In this document: in pieces, positions 47,225-60,120 of the stretch
How the letters are laid out: every line of letters starts with the position of its first letter
How positions within the stretch are numbered: position 1 is the first letter of the stretch
Assembly (NCBI GenBank): GCA_015680685.1
Contig: MNCI01003637.1
Span: 306,460 to 369,565 of the forward strand
Source: Gnetum montanum
Taxonomy: Eukaryota; Streptophyta; Gnetopsida; Gnetales; Gnetaceae
Direction: 5' to 3'
Length of the DNA: 63,106 bases
The notes under the pieces: generated by a model
The model's input: the letters and a program-made list of their open reading frames with translations, nothing else
Databases searched by the model: none
Told to the model about the DNA's origin: nothing
Program-made: the position numbers and the translations under genes

Positions 47225-48081
47225 TAATGAATGGTGAGGTACCCCTACACCCAACGATATGAATTACAAGTGTTCATGTGTAATCCGATCAAACTCCATA
47301 GACCTTAATTTTTTAAGTATACTTGCTCTAGGAAGTGAAATCCAATCGAGATGATCATTTTCTTCTTAGTTCCACTTGTGAGGTACAAGTATATGGTTAA
47401 TTGCAATTGAGGTATATGATTTTTATCATTTTATGTTTTATAAATTTAATCACCTAGAGAAATAATAAAAGGTAGGGTAATTTAATATCTAGTGTATCTA
47501 CTACCTAACTAGCCTAACACATGTACTTGTTCCCACTCTTCGAACACATCTTGAACACAAATAGCACTACTGGGTTACCAAACATTAAGTGTTTCAAGGT
47601 TACCAAGCACTACACATATGCTCGAAGTGGCCCTGCTTGTGTTCATTAACAACTAGAAATTAAGTTCATAATTAAAGTGCATTAATGTAAAATGCATGAA
47701 TAATAAATGAATTAAAAGAAACATTAATTTATTCTTAGTGCTACAAGAATTATCAAAAGGGCTTGTCTTTATTTCCATCACACTATTGTGCTCAAGTACA
47801 TTAGTGCTTGAATAAAGATCCGTACATACTCAAAATCCTGCTGTGGACACTCAGACTCCTACTGTGTGCACTCAAAAATATTCTAATTCTAGAATGGGTA
47901 AATTGTAAGAACTTCATTACTTTATGTAAAAACTTACTTAAAAATAATGTGCCCAAGTGCTATATTTATAGGCTAGCATATACCATACCATATTGGATAT
48001 TCGACATTACTTCTTGGGGTATAATATCAAATATTGAATATCAAGGCTCCAATATCAGATATGTGATATTGGAGCACATCA
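47225..48081 (-). repeat. E3 5' LTR
   Basis: Edges TAATGAATGG and GCACATCA are decayed forms of the E2 edges. TATA box on the minus strand at 47964-47972. U3 keeps GATATT/GATATC words (47994-48070). Confidence 0.7.
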
Positions 48082-50358
48082 AAACTTGATTCATTAGTAT
48101 AGTTAACATTTTTTTCACAAATTCTTAAAGTTTCTAATAGATAATCCATGATGAAGAAAGATAGAGTATTTGAGTGTTGATGTTGACTGGTTATCTATGT
48201 CTAGGTCGAATTAAGACATCTCTCTTTTAAGAAGCTAGTGGGGATTTGACTTTCCCTACACATAAAATAATAAACAAGTTCGAGAACCCAAGTGAAAAAA
48301 TATTTTCTTTTACTAATTAAACAAATAAATAGGATTTATAATGATAGGGGCATTTTCTCATGGAGCCATTTTTTTATTAGGGACAATAATCCAAAGAAAA
48401 ATAAGGACAACATCAAGCCAAAAATCGTATATAGACATAGATATATACTATTTTTTTGGTCTTTTAGTTAGTTTATTGATTGAAATTAATCATTTTTTCC
48501 TTAATGCTCTTACATTTTGTTTTGCTTTTAGGCTACTTTGGAAAAATAAAAAATAGAAAAAGTTGTTAGAAATACATTAGAAAAGTAAAAAAAAATATGA
48601 AACCTTATTTTGATATTATGCAAGAGTAGTCTGGCTTGACTTTGATAAAGGAAAAAAAATAACATGAATTTTGGCAAGACCACTCTTGCATAATATCAAA
48701 ATAAGTTTATGTATTGTTTTCTTTTACAAGGCACAAAATTGGTTAAAGATTATAGGGAGTTTTCATTGAATTATAAAAATACCCCCTAACCTGGCTTGAC
48801 AAATAAAATGGATAAAAATTCATAAAAATTTTCCATCCAAAAATCAGAATGATCATTTTTCAAAATTATCGTTTTCACTCCACACTTCAAAGCATAATAC
48901 TTTGTGAGAAATTTGCTTCCCCCTTTATCCCTATTTAGCTATTAACTATGATATCAAACTTTCTTTATTCACACATCACTAAGGATATTCTTTATATAGA
49001 AAGTCTCAAATTCAGGGTCTTCTGCTACATGAATTTCTTGAGAAATATTCTATCATGACCTCTAGATTCATTGTGATATCTAATAACATAGCCATCATCA
49101 TTGTTGTAGAAAGAAGATGCCATAGAAATAGGGAAAAGTATTTTAAAAATTACAAAAAAGCGTTAATTACAGGGTTAAGGACAACAAATAAGGGTTACAT
49201 TAGCAAAATAAAAATAATAAAGAAGGTAGCTATTAAAATGAATAAGCTTTAAGAAAAGTAATAAATGAAAAATTATTTCCTCTCCCTTAAAAGATTAGAT
49301 GATAGTAAAGCTTTAATTAGTAAGAACAAGTTCAAATCTAGAAATCACAAAGAAATTTATCATACAAAGCTACATGTGAGAGAAACAAATGTTGATAGAA
49401 AAAGAACAATGCACAATTAATATCAAGAGAGCTAATATTACAATAACACCCTCCTTTCTAGCCATAGGTCAGAAAGCATTATGTTGAATATGTTGGCTTT
49501 TTACAATAGAAGATAATAATTTTTTATTTTTATTATATAATAGGAGTTCATTTTAATACTTCTAGATTGATGGGTATTTGTAATATTATATATATATATT
49601 AATATTTTTTTATTGTTGATGCTATATTATATTATTTTTTGTAAACTTTTCTCCACTTATCACATATATATATTCGAGGCATCTCTTGGAAATTTCTATT
49701 ATGGAATCATTAATATAATTTTAGCAAAAATTGTACTATTTCATTATCAATTCATTAATCTTTCATCAATTCATCAACATCATTCATGGTTATTTACTTA
49801 ATATTGGAAGTTGAACACTTAGAATTGGGAACATTCACTATTTTGATCATATCTTAGTCATTTCACAATACGTTTTAGTGATTTTTGATTTATTAGAAAT
49901 AAAAATAGGTGGTCATGTGTAACTAAAATTTTAGTTCAATATCTTTATAGTTTGAGAGAAATTAGTTCTATAATTTAACACATTTTTTGAATCCTAAATT
50001 TTTACTAGAATGAAGGATGGTTAATGATTAGATCATCTCTCCCTCATTGCACAGTGATTTAATGTGATATTAGACATTTAAAGCTAATATCTATGAAAAG
50101 GTTTAATTAAAAATTTAGCATAAGAAACTTAACAACTTTTGAGTTATCATCTCTCAAAATTTCACTACTAGAATTACTACAATTTTTTATAGATTAAAAA
50201 GAACATAACATAACCTCAACTTTTGGATATCTTTTGATGTGCTCCTTTTTCCAAATTTTAAATAATTTCCTAGACTTCAAAAAATAAAAAATTTATTAGT
50301 TGATTCTTTATGAAGTTAAGATAACCAAGTAATTCTTTAGCTACCGAAAATATCTTCA
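48082..50358. other. AT-rich flank; probably includes the copia 5' LTR
   Basis: No gene was recognised. A foldback lies at 48604-48705. The sequence before 50361 should contain the 5' LTR of the copia relic, but its left edge could not be placed. Confidence 0.4.
48604..48705. repeat. Foldback with 27-bp arms
   Basis: 48604-48630 and 48679-48705 are reverse complements at 26 of 27 bases with a 48-base loop. No N is nearby, so this is probably real sequence. Confidence 0.8.
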
Positions 50359-50360
50359 CT

Positions 50361-51870
50361 TGGTAGTGGAGCATGAGGTTCACCTATAAAAATGAGCACA
50401 ACAAACATAGTTGGATGCTCCATCATCTTCGATGACTCTTAAGATTTCAACGTATGGACAAGGATGATGAAAAGCCTCCTTGAACATAATTACTATTGGG
50501 AAATAGTTAAAATAGGTTTCTAATTCATTCATGATTTTAAAAATTTCACTAGATTACGAACTAAAGAATATGAAACAAAGAAGATGAATAACAATTTAGC
50601 TCTCATGATGCTATTAGCTAGTGTCTCAAAAGTTATTTTTGGCATATATAGTCTTCATAGTATTTCCAAAGAAGTGTGTAATAATATTCAATTAGAATAT
50701 AATGAAAGCTTGGAAAATCAATAATTATAGTAACAAATCTACAAACAAAAATTTAATACCCTAGAAATTAGAAGAAATGAAAGTGTCAAAAACTCCTTTA
50801 TTAGAATATATGATAGCTTACAAAAAATAGATGAATATGGTTGTGGATACCAATAGGAAAAAGATTTAGAAAGTTGTTCAAGATTTCTACATAGATCTAT
50901 GATTTGAAGACATGATTATTTCAAAGAACCTGAAACTTGCCAATCATGAAGAATAAAAAAAAAGTCTAGTGAAGATGATCAAGCTTACATAACTAACCAA
51001 AGAGGAAGAGGTAGGCAAGGAAGGTTCAAAGGGAGCAAAATATTTAATCATTAGAATAGAGATCAAGGAACAAACTTAGAATAAAAATGGTGGTCAAAAT
51101 ACAAGAGAAAGAGGAAGAGGTTCAATGAGAGGAAGAGATAAATAGAATCAATTTGGAAGACAAAACATGGTCAAGACTTAGTACCATATTATAACTTTTG
51201 CAAAAGAAACAATCATATCATTAACCAATTCTATCTCAACATTGGTTTTGAAATAATACATGGATAAACTTCAAAACTAGAACAAGATACTCCATCATCT
51301 CAAAAGAATACTTAAGAAGAAGAATCAAGTAATTATACAACGTTCAATTCAATTATAGAAATAACGAAATATTCTTGGATTGTAGATAGTGGGCACTCAA
51401 ATCATATCACACCATCCAAAATTATCTACTAAATTAAAAAATAAACAAAATTCTTGGCAACATCAAAATTAGAGATAGAAAATACTAGTCATATAAAAAA
51501 ATAAGATGTTATTTAGTTAAATTAAATAGTGGATAAAAAATTACCATTTCCAATGTGTATTATATTCCTAATCTTTCCAATCCTCTCATATTTATTAGAA
51601 AAGCCTCTAATAAAGGAAATAGTGTTAGTTTTAAGAGCAAGTTTTATATTAACAACAAACCTAGTGGTAAAAAAATCATGAAAATTAGATCCTTGAATAA
51701 TAGAATATATTTCTTTGAGTATGACTATCTTAATGAAAAAGAAGACATCTTAAGCAACCATACTACTCAAGAAAACCATGACATCACAATAGAATCCAAT
51801 CAAATCCCAAACAAAGATGAATTTAAGGTAAAGGATAATGAGAATTTTAGCAAGTCTAGACTTTGGTATG
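50361..51870 (+). pseudogene. Ty1/copia gag-pol relic, truncated by E4
   Basis: A primer-site-like TGGTAGTGGAGCA (50361) resembles the tRNA-iMet site. An ATG at 50392 opens a frame leading to DFNVWTRMMKSLLEHNYYWE, the copia gag pattern. A decayed zinc knuckle (FCKRNNHIINQFY) is near 51195-51235. WIVDSGHSNHITPS at 51375-51415 is the copia protease active site (DSG kept). VYYIPNLSNPLIFIRKASNK, from 51550, is the start of the Gag-pre-integrase domain. The frame ends at SRLWY, directly where the E4 LTR begins. Integrase and RT would lie beyond the window. Confidence 0.82.
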
Positions 51871-52776
51871 TGATGACTTATGTTAAGTTACTACGTTGGT
51901 GAGGCCTTGTCGATGAGGCCTAGTTGACACATCTTACCATGTGTTGATGAGGTCCCATTGACACAATGTCAGTTTCCTTGACTTTTGGTTATAAATACGT
52001 GCTTGCAGCCACATTTATGGCGTAAGTCAATTGTAGTTGAAGTAAAGCTTTTGCATTTTTCCCATTTGAAAGTTAGAGTTTTTCCTCTGAGTTCCCATAG
52101 TAAGAGTCATTCAGTGTATGGATCTTTATTCGAGCATTGTTGTACCCAAGCACAATAATGTGTGTGCGTTTTGATAAACCTTGCAACACTTTGGATAGGT
52201 TAGCTACTTTATTTATGGATTTAGTGTTTCCAATTATTTATTAAATGTTTTAAATTAGTTATTAAATATTTCTCAATTATTACATTAGTGAGACAATTAA
52301 GCAAGATAGAGTACACACATAAGTATGATTGCTTTGAGCATAACACATATTCACTTGATAATCCTAGCAACATTATTATTTGGCATGCCCGGTAGTGTAG
52401 CACTTAGTTGCCTAGCAGTGGATACATGAGTTCAAGACGTGTATAGAAAGTAGGGATAGATACTTATGTTAGGATTGTTAAATGACTAGTTAATTAGTTA
52501 ATTTAGATTAGTTAATAAAATCCATTTTTTTCTACAATTCAAGCATCCAACTATAAAACATAAAAATGATAAAAGAAATAATTCCTTAGTTACACTTAAT
52601 CATACCAAAAAACTTCACAAGTGTAATTTGGAAGACAGTGATTGATCTTAAGGCTAGATTCAATTCATAAAGGGCTAGTACACTAGAAATAATAAAGTCC
52701 ATAGAATTTGACCAGATCGCATGTGAACGCTTTGTGATTCATATAGTTGGACGTAGAGGTACCTTGCCACTTATCA
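51871..52776 (+). repeat. E4 5' LTR
   Basis: 906 bp, TGATGACTTATG to CCACTTATCA. TATAAATA at 51990-51997. U3 has GATGAGGCC/GATGAGGTCC repeats (51908-51955). Confidence 0.82.
51990..51997 (+). promoter_or_regulatory. TATA box of E4 5' LTR
   Basis: TATAAATA, conserved in the 3' LTR (62767-62774) and in the E5 LTR. Confidence 0.6.
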
Positions 52777-52777
52777 T

Positions 52778-52795
52778 TGGTGTTGTTGCCAGGAA
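52778..52795 (+). other. E4 primer-binding site (tRNA-Asp)
   Basis: TGGTGTTGTTGCCAGGAA fits the complement of the tRNA-Asp 3' end at 13 of 18 bases; all five differences are transitions. One base separates it from the LTR. Confidence 0.8.
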
Positions 52796-52930
52796 CTTTG
52801 TTTGTGGAACGTGTGCTATTTAGGTCTAAGTAAATACCATTATATTGTTGTACAAACATAAAGGTCAATATCATTCCCACTATACATAGAATTATAAAAG
52901 CATGCTAACAATTTCATTTTATTTTGCAAA

Positions 52931-54960
52931 ATGTCTTCTTCTTCTCACAAGCACAAAGATACTAAACCACCAATCCCATAAGAATGCAAGGTGGTATACA
53001 CTCATCTAGATGAGTTTGTACCAAATTTCACCTTCATCCTACATTAGGATGAACAAATGTGATGGCATGATATGGAGGGCAACATGGTCTTGCCCTCAGA
53101 TTGATCTATGCCCAAGATGCTATTCAAAGACCTTAAGAAGTTAGGCATATCAAATCTTCATGAAGAGTATGTTGTGGATGGATAAAACACTCGAAAGTAC
53201 TATTCCACCAAAACACAATCTAAACAAGATCAATGTCAGGAGAAACTCCATGAAGCTACAAAGGGAAAACATTACACTAACCCCTTGTTCCTACTAGATC
53301 AAGAGGACAATGAGGATCCTTCCTTGGAAGGTTCTCAACATGAAGATTTTCCACCTCGTGCTATTGATGGTGAGGATGTGAACCTTACCATGCAATAGAC
53401 TATTCAAAAATTGGATTGAGGAAAGAGTGATAGCCAAGGTAGGAACTTAGGTAAACATTACACCAATAAGGGATCTAAGGATGGTGATCATAATAAGCAT
53501 AAGAGCGATGGTGGAGACCATGGTGGTGAACACTATGGTGGTAGTGGCAATGGAGTTCCATCTTCCTCTTCATCCTCTTCATTCAATTCTAAACATTTAT
53601 CTTTATTTGATGATTTTCATGAAAGCTTCCATTGAAACAACCATGATGAAGAAGCTTTCCAAAATAACAATGATTGTGAAGGCCACCAAAATCGAAGGGG
53701 TGGCCAAAACCATCATCGACACAATGATGATGGTGAACCCTTATTAGTGACTCAAAGTATGCTCAACATTGTAGAGGTAGTTAAAATCCTGACTAGGCAT
53801 ATGAAGAATAGTCAGATTAAGCATCTAGATATGAACAATATCCCAAGATTTGAGTGGGGATACAATTATGATCCATAGAAACATCTATAAGCTTTTCAAG
53901 ATGCTTGTGCCTTATAAAACATAGAAAATGAGTGGAAAAAACTCAAGCTTTTCCCAAGGATACTCATTAAGGAAGCTAAATTTTGTACTAATCCTTGGAG
54001 CCAGAATTTATTCACAAATGGAGTACCATGTTTGAACTATTCAATGACAAATACCAGATGTACTCTAGAGTGTCTAATCTGAGAAGGCAAATCCAAGGTG
54101 GAAAACAAGGAGCACATGAACCATTGGATATAGTCATGGGCTGATACTATTCACCCCTACATTGATACCCTAGCTATGGTTACTCTCAGAGGGAACAACT
54201 TCGCCACATCATAGATAGACTAAGAGCAGAAACAAGAAGAACCCTTAGGATGTATGCCCAAGGAAGGTTGTCTAAAATGAGAGCTCATTAGATCTAAAGG
54301 TTAATTAAGTACATAGCAAAAGAAGAAGGTGAGCTATAAGAAAAGGGAAAGTGCTGAAGAGTATAATAGGGACCCTTATTTTAGAAAATAAGAGGTCAAA
54401 TTTTGTGATGAGAAGGAGTCACCACTTGATGAAGTGATGAATAGAAAGACCTTGGCCATCCAAAAATATATTTCTAACATTTCGACCAAGGTTGATAAGT
54501 TATGGGACTCTTTCAATGAAAAATTTCAAAATAGAAGTTCTAGCAACCCATCTCCCCTAAAAGTTCTACAATTCATACATCATTCTAGCATCACTATTAC
54601 CCTCTAGAGTACCATTGAAAACATTCACCATCTACTTGAGGGGAAAACCCATATCTATATCCTTATCATATCCCACATCCCTCTACACCTACACCTCCAC
54701 CTTCAACCCAGTTACCTCCTGCTCCATCTATGCAAAGTGAGATTCCTTCATAGCCACAACAATGAAATACTACAAGGGTTATACACTGACAACCAGTTTT
54801 TCAACCAAGTAGTCTAGATAATCAATTAAGGAAACAACTTTTCTTCTAGCCCAGTAGTCCTCTCCAACCCTCACAACCTACTCTGGCTAATCATTCTACA
54901 TCTCCATCATCCTCATCGTTTGCATCAAATACCTTCGAGTGCCCTTCAAACCAAGTGCTA
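52931..54960 (+). pseudogene. E4 gag (degraded)
   Basis: ATG at 52931 (MSSSSHKHKD). A Ser/Asp/His-rich linker lies at 53400-53740. The capsid region has LDMNNIPRFEW near 53827, and a Pro-rich C-terminal part is at 54650-54960. Numerous stops, mostly TAG/TGA in C-to-T or G-to-A contexts. The zinc-like motif seen in E2 and E3 is not evident. Confidence 0.7.
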
Positions 54961-55690
54961 CTTAGGATCCATACTATAATGCTGACTCATGTTGTTTCTA
55001 ACTAGATCAAGGCTGAAAATATTCCTACAAAAATATCTAACTTGGATAGTCCACTCTTTTATCTATAGATTGCTAAACAAGAGCCATGTAAGGCTCTTTT
55101 TGATTCTAGTTCCAGAGTTAACCTCATCTTCCATGATATGTACAAGCCCTAGAACCTACCATGTCTTAAGAAGAGCAACATCCATCTAGAATTATTAGAT
55201 CAGTCCATTACTATTCCTTTGGGATTAGTAGAGGACATTGTGACCACAATTTGTGGATGGTCCTTTCCTACTAATTTTCTAGTAATCAAGATGGAAAACT
55301 GTGAAAGTAACTTTATCATCATTATGGAAAGGGCTTGGTTAAGCATGGTCAATGCAAGAATGGGTATAAGAAACCTATCTTTAGAAATATCTAGGAAAAT
55401 TAAGCGAGGATAAATTGAGAAGAAGCATATTCCATGCATCGCATATGGTGATCATGGGTGCAATTGCATGTAAACGATTTGGTCCATCAAGAGCACATAC
55501 ATTAAGGCATGCAATCAATGTGCATAAGAAATTAACATTTAATGGTGTCTATGCATAGCAACCACAAAGTAGGACAACACCCAGTGGTTGATAGCTGATT
55601 CTGATAGTAGCATAATATGCATGGAACCAACTAAGAGTTTAACTTGTGCAGATATTTAAGGCATGGAAAAAATTAAAGTTCATTCCCAAC
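54961..55690 (+). pseudogene. E4 protease (degraded)
   Basis: KALFDSSSRVNLIF near 55093-55130 is the active site. It is followed by LELLDQSITIPLGLVEDI near 55185-55230, then FIIIMERAWLSMVNARMGIR near 55312-55370. Ends with a Cys-rich IPCIAYGDHGCNC. Confidence 0.8.
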
Positions 55691-56830
55691 TCTTTGATAA
55701 AGATGATGATAATTGTTAGGGAGAGTTAGAAATCCCTGATAACTTCAAGCAGGAGCCCTTAGAACTAAAAACTTTACTAGTCAGAATGGAGTATGCATTT
55801 TTAAAGAATGGTAAACTAGTCATTATTAATGTCAAACTTGCTCTTGAATAGAAAGAAAAGTTGTTGAAAGTGGTGAATAAATGGTTTACAGCCTTTTCTT
55901 AGTCATATCTAGTGCTAATAGGAATCAATTCAAGGATATGCCACATCAACCCGACCATGAAGCCTAGAAGGTAGTTGTAGAGGCAGCTAAATCCTACATT
56001 GAAGTAAATTATCAAGGAGAAGATAGAGTAACTCCATAAGGTAGCGTTCATCTATCCAATTACAGATAGTAAGTGAGTTAGCCCACTCGTAATTGTACTG
56101 AAGAAGGGTGGAAAATGGTAGGTTTGCATCAACTTTAGGTTATTGAATATGGAAACATTTAAAGATCATTTTCCTTTGCCATGTGTAGATTATTTTCCTT
56201 TTCCAAGTGTTAAATAGATGGTTATAGTGGCTATAACCAAATCCAAATTACACCCAAAGATTAGGCCAAGGCAACATTCATGAGTCCCTAGGGAACTTTT
56301 GCATATTGTAAAATTTCATTTAGTTTTTGCAATGCCCTTACAATGTTTTAACACTTGGTCCTTAGTATCTTTCAATAGTAAATCGGTAGTGGTGTTGAAG
56401 TCTTCATAGATGACTTTTCCACCTATGAAGTTACCTTTGAGCAAGCCTTGTATTAACTTGAACAAGTGTTGAAGAGATGTGTTGAGACAAATTTATGACT
56501 CAACTAGAAAAAGAGCCATCTCATGGTCCATGAAGGCATTGTGCTATGACGTTGAATTTCACAAAAAGGGATTGAGGTAGACCTAGAAAATATAAGGGTC
56601 ATCCAAGGAATAACATGCCAACTAGAGACTATTAAAGATGTTTGCTCATTGCTTAGACACATTGGTTACTACCAATGACTTATTGAGAATTTCTCTAAGA
56701 TTGCAAAGCCATTGGTAAAGCTTACAAAGAAAGATGCACCTTTCATTTGGACTAAGAAATGTGAACACGCATTCCAAAAATTGAAAGAGAAACTCATAGA
56801 AACACCAATCCTACGAGCGCCAAACTAGTC
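55691..56830 (+). pseudogene. E4 reverse transcriptase (degraded)
   Basis: Pre-RT linker (LELKTLLVRMEYAFLKNGK near 55755-55815), then fingers near 55960-56110 and catalytic FIDD at 56403-56414 followed by FST. The thumb near 56640-56810 includes KLTKKDAPFIWTKKCEHAFQ. Stops and frameshifts are frequent. Confidence 0.85.
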
Positions 56831-57250
56831 CATACCTTTCCACATCATGACAGATGCATCTAACTATGCTTTGGAAGTAGTGCTCACATAGATAGATGAT
56901 AACAAATGTCCATATTATATTCATTATGTGAATCAAAGCATTGTGGAAGCACAATTAAATTACACCACCACAAAGAATAAATTAATGGAAATGGTGTATG
57001 TGTTAGAAAAGTTTAGACATTATGTGCTAGGTTACAAAGTATTTGTGCATACAAACCATAGTGTAATTTGCTTCCTCATGAATATGTTGACGATGAACCA
57101 TCGTGTCATACGGTGGCTTGTGATCTTGTGGGAATTAAATCTCACTATGGTAGATCAAAAAGGGACCGAGAATGTGGTTGCTAACTACTTTTATTTTCTA
57201 AGATGGAATAACAAAAAGGAGAATAGCCAACTCTCTAATTAGTTTCCAGA
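56831..57250 (+). pseudogene. E4 RNase H (degraded)
   Basis: Open from 56928. LNYTTTKNKLMEMVYVLEKF is the block with the catalytic Glu position; VHTNHSVICFL shows Asp replaced by Asn in the TDH motif; ENVVANYFYFLRW shows the final Asp lost. The enzyme is clearly dead. Confidence 0.83.
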
Positions 57251-58600
57251 TGAAGTCCTCTTTACTAGAGTAATAAATGAACAAATTCCTAAAAAAGAAA
57301 TATGGTATAATGGCATCCTCACATATATTCTCACTCAAGAGATTCCACAAGACGTGGATTTTAGGAAGAAGCAACAATTTCTTCATCAAGCAAAATACTT
57401 CATGAAAATCAATAGACACCTTTACAAGGTGTGTGTTGATGGCTTGATTCATTGGTGTGTCCTTGACGAAGATCAACTATGCATTCTCTAGGATGCTTAC
57501 AAAGGACCTTGTAGAGGCCACCATGCAAGGATATGCATGGCCATAAAAATACTAATGCTAGGATACTATTGCCCTACAATTTTTAGGGATGTCCACCAGT
57601 TCATCAAGTCTTGTGAACATTGTCAACATGATGGGGGGATGATCACTCACATGGAAAGTCCTCAATAGTGGATTCAACCAGTGGAATCTTTTAACATATG
57701 GGGTGTTGACTTCATGGGTTCCATCACACCCATATCTAATGGGAAGACATGTATTATAGTAGTAGTTGACTACTACAAAAAAATGGGTAGAAGTAGCAAC
57801 CATCACTAATTGTACATCATCCACTACTACCAAAATTATACAACAAAATATCATGAATAGGTTTAGGGTGCCACATTCACTAATTTCTAATAATGAAAAT
57901 CATTTCATAGGTGCCACATTTAGAAAATTAATGCAATGCTTGGGGGTAGAACATAAATTAACAACACCTTACCATCCCCAAGACAATGGTCAAGGAAAGG
58001 TAACCAACCAGGAGATTACAAAAATACTAATGTTAATCATTAGCAAATATAGGAAAGACTAGAGTACAAAACTTAATGATGCTCTATGGGCTTATCGTTT
58101 AACTTGAAAAATTCCTATTGGCTTTTCTCCCTATGAGTTAGTGTATGAGAAACTTCCAACACTCCTGATTCAATTCGAGCTCCATACACTCTCAATGGCC
58201 TATGATCTAAATCTTGACATAAGTCTAGCACAAAAGGAAAGATTGATCAATCTAAATGTGTTAGAAAAAAATCACTTAGTGGCCCTATCCTTGAATGAGT
58301 TGAATAAGGCTTTCAACAAGCAACATCATGACCTTAGAATCAGGAAAGTAAAACTTCAACCAGGATATAAGGTTCTTTACTGGAATCCCACACATGTACG
58401 TTAAAGAAAAAAATTTCAAAAATTGTGGGAGGGACCTTATATAATTGATCAAATCTTTTCCTCTAGGGCCCCATTAATCTACAAACCTAATAGCCCAAAT
58501 AAAAAGCAGTTGGTCAACATCCAACAAGTCAAACCTTTCCTAGAACCAAGATACGCCAGTTTAAATACCATCTTAATAGATGGATAACCATGTTCTATTT
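57251..58600 (+). pseudogene. E4 integrase (degraded)
   Basis: The zinc region is near 57500-57630 (GHHAR, then CEHCQ). WGVDFMGSI near 57700 keeps the first Asp. A frameshift in an A-run (57777-57783) follows. ISNNENHF (57885) has Asp replaced by Asn and Gly by Glu, and DNGQGKVTN (57983) has Glu replaced by Lys. The C-terminus YWNPTHV...FQKLWEGPYIID runs at 58378-58450 and ends near QQVKPFLEP. No chromodomain. Confidence 0.83.
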
Positions 58601-60120
58601 TTTGGATTTGCTCCCTCCAACATAGTTGTGGGGGAGATGGCCATTTGTGCTAATCATTACCATGGCCTCTCCGGTTTTCTACCTTTTTGTTTTTCACATT
58701 TTTGATTTTACAAATTTTTTATTTTCAAATTTTTCTAATCTTACACCATCTTTAGTATCTTTAAAATTTCTTGATTATTTTATACTTTCTTATATATTTT
58801 ACTCTATTTTTATTTTTTTTCTTGTTTAAGTATGATATTTTCTCTTTTTTGTTAATAAATTTGCTTTATTTGTCAGAGGACATGGTGTTGTTGTTGTTGT
58901 TTGCTAATGATGGTTTGTGCTTAATGTGTGATTGTTGATGTCTAGTTTTTATTTTTTATTTTTGATGTTTGATGACTTTGACATGGTTTATTTTTCATGG
59001 AACAGGAAGTGAGTCCACATCATCCACCCATCCAATGAACTCTATGGTTTTACTTATTCTAGGAATTTGAGGTCACTTTTCATTAAAAAACTTTTAATCA
59101 ATCAGTGACCTTGGTAGTTCCAGAATTAGGAAGGATTCAAAGGTTTGTAAAGGGTGTCACTTCAAGGGGACTCAATACCCTTTGTCCTATTCTTCTTACT
59201 TGAGTTCTTGAGTGTTTTTCATGGACTTCTTACCATTTCATGGCAACCAATAATAGGAAGACAAATAATTGGTTGCATGGTGTGGTTCTCATTTCAAAGA
59301 AAAAAATAAAAAATAAAATAATGGAAATTCAAAGCACACCTCTTGGACAAATAAAAGGGCTATAAGCACTTGTTATGGGACTTGAATAGCATGAACCTAT
59401 GCTTGAAGGTCTCCTCTAACTAAGGTCCTCTCTCTAACTTTCTACTTCTCTTTTCTTCTCCTTGTGGAATGGTTGTTATTTTGTGGAAGCACTCTTGTGT
59501 CTTGAGTAGGTGGATCGGTCTCAGAGTGGTGATGTGATGTCACTAAAAGTGGATAGTTTTGGTTTGGATTGAGGATAGAACTTTTTGGGTCACTTTAACC
59601 ACAAATTCCACAAGGGACTTCTTATGACCTCAATTTGGAGCCCCATTCCACCTTCTCTATCTTCCATACATGCTGCAGTAACTCACCTCACTACTGAGTT
59701 CTATGTTATGCTCTATGTCTGAGTCTGTTGTGTTGGGATTCTTGAGTGGATTCTTTTGGATTGGTCCTTAACTTTCATGATCATTAAATTGACTATGGGG
59801 CTGATGGACTTCTTAATTAAGGTTATGCAAGGGCAAAAAGGGCATGAGCTTGCTATGGGGAGGACCCACTTGTATAGCTTTTGGCCTAATTAGTTAAGGT
59901 TCCTTACCTTTGACATTAGTATGATCCTATATTTTGCATTTTCCATTGTATAAACCACCAAAGTACTCCTTAATCTTTCATTTCATTCATCCAATAAATC
60001 AATTTTTTTGCATTTTTTCTCCATTTATTTAGATATATGAGCTTCAACACCCTCTTATCATGTTTTCATACTATTCTTGAACTTCTAAGCTTTCATTTGA
60101 TCCTAATTTCATCCAAAAAT
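58601..60120 (+). other. E4 3' untranslated region, conserved part
   Basis: No gene was recognised. It shares ordered blocks with E2, E3 and E5, for example GCATGGTGTGGTTCTCATTT (59275) and ACTTCAAGGGGAC (59160). T-rich runs at 58660-58860. Confidence 0.65.

Larger units (their letters stand above)
38952..48081 (-). mobile_element. E3: Athila-like Ty3/gypsy retrotransposon
   Basis: Minus-strand order as in E2: LTR 47225-48081, tRNA-Asp primer site, gag, protease, RT, integrase, 3' UTR, truncated 3' LTR 38952-39169. It shares all domains with E2 at clear protein-level similarity but is more decayed. Most of RNase H is deleted. Left end hidden by the gap. Confidence 0.8.

Noticed and set aside
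48341-48556. 71-codon hydrophobic ORF
   Set aside because: No motif; composition is typical of AT-rich DNA.
52800-52930. Upstream ORF in the E4 leader
   Set aside because: Short, full of stops, and not conserved in E2 or E3.
57251-58600. Chromodomain after integrase
   Set aside because: The C-terminus ends shortly after the GPYII block in E2, E3 and E4; no chromodomain pattern was found.
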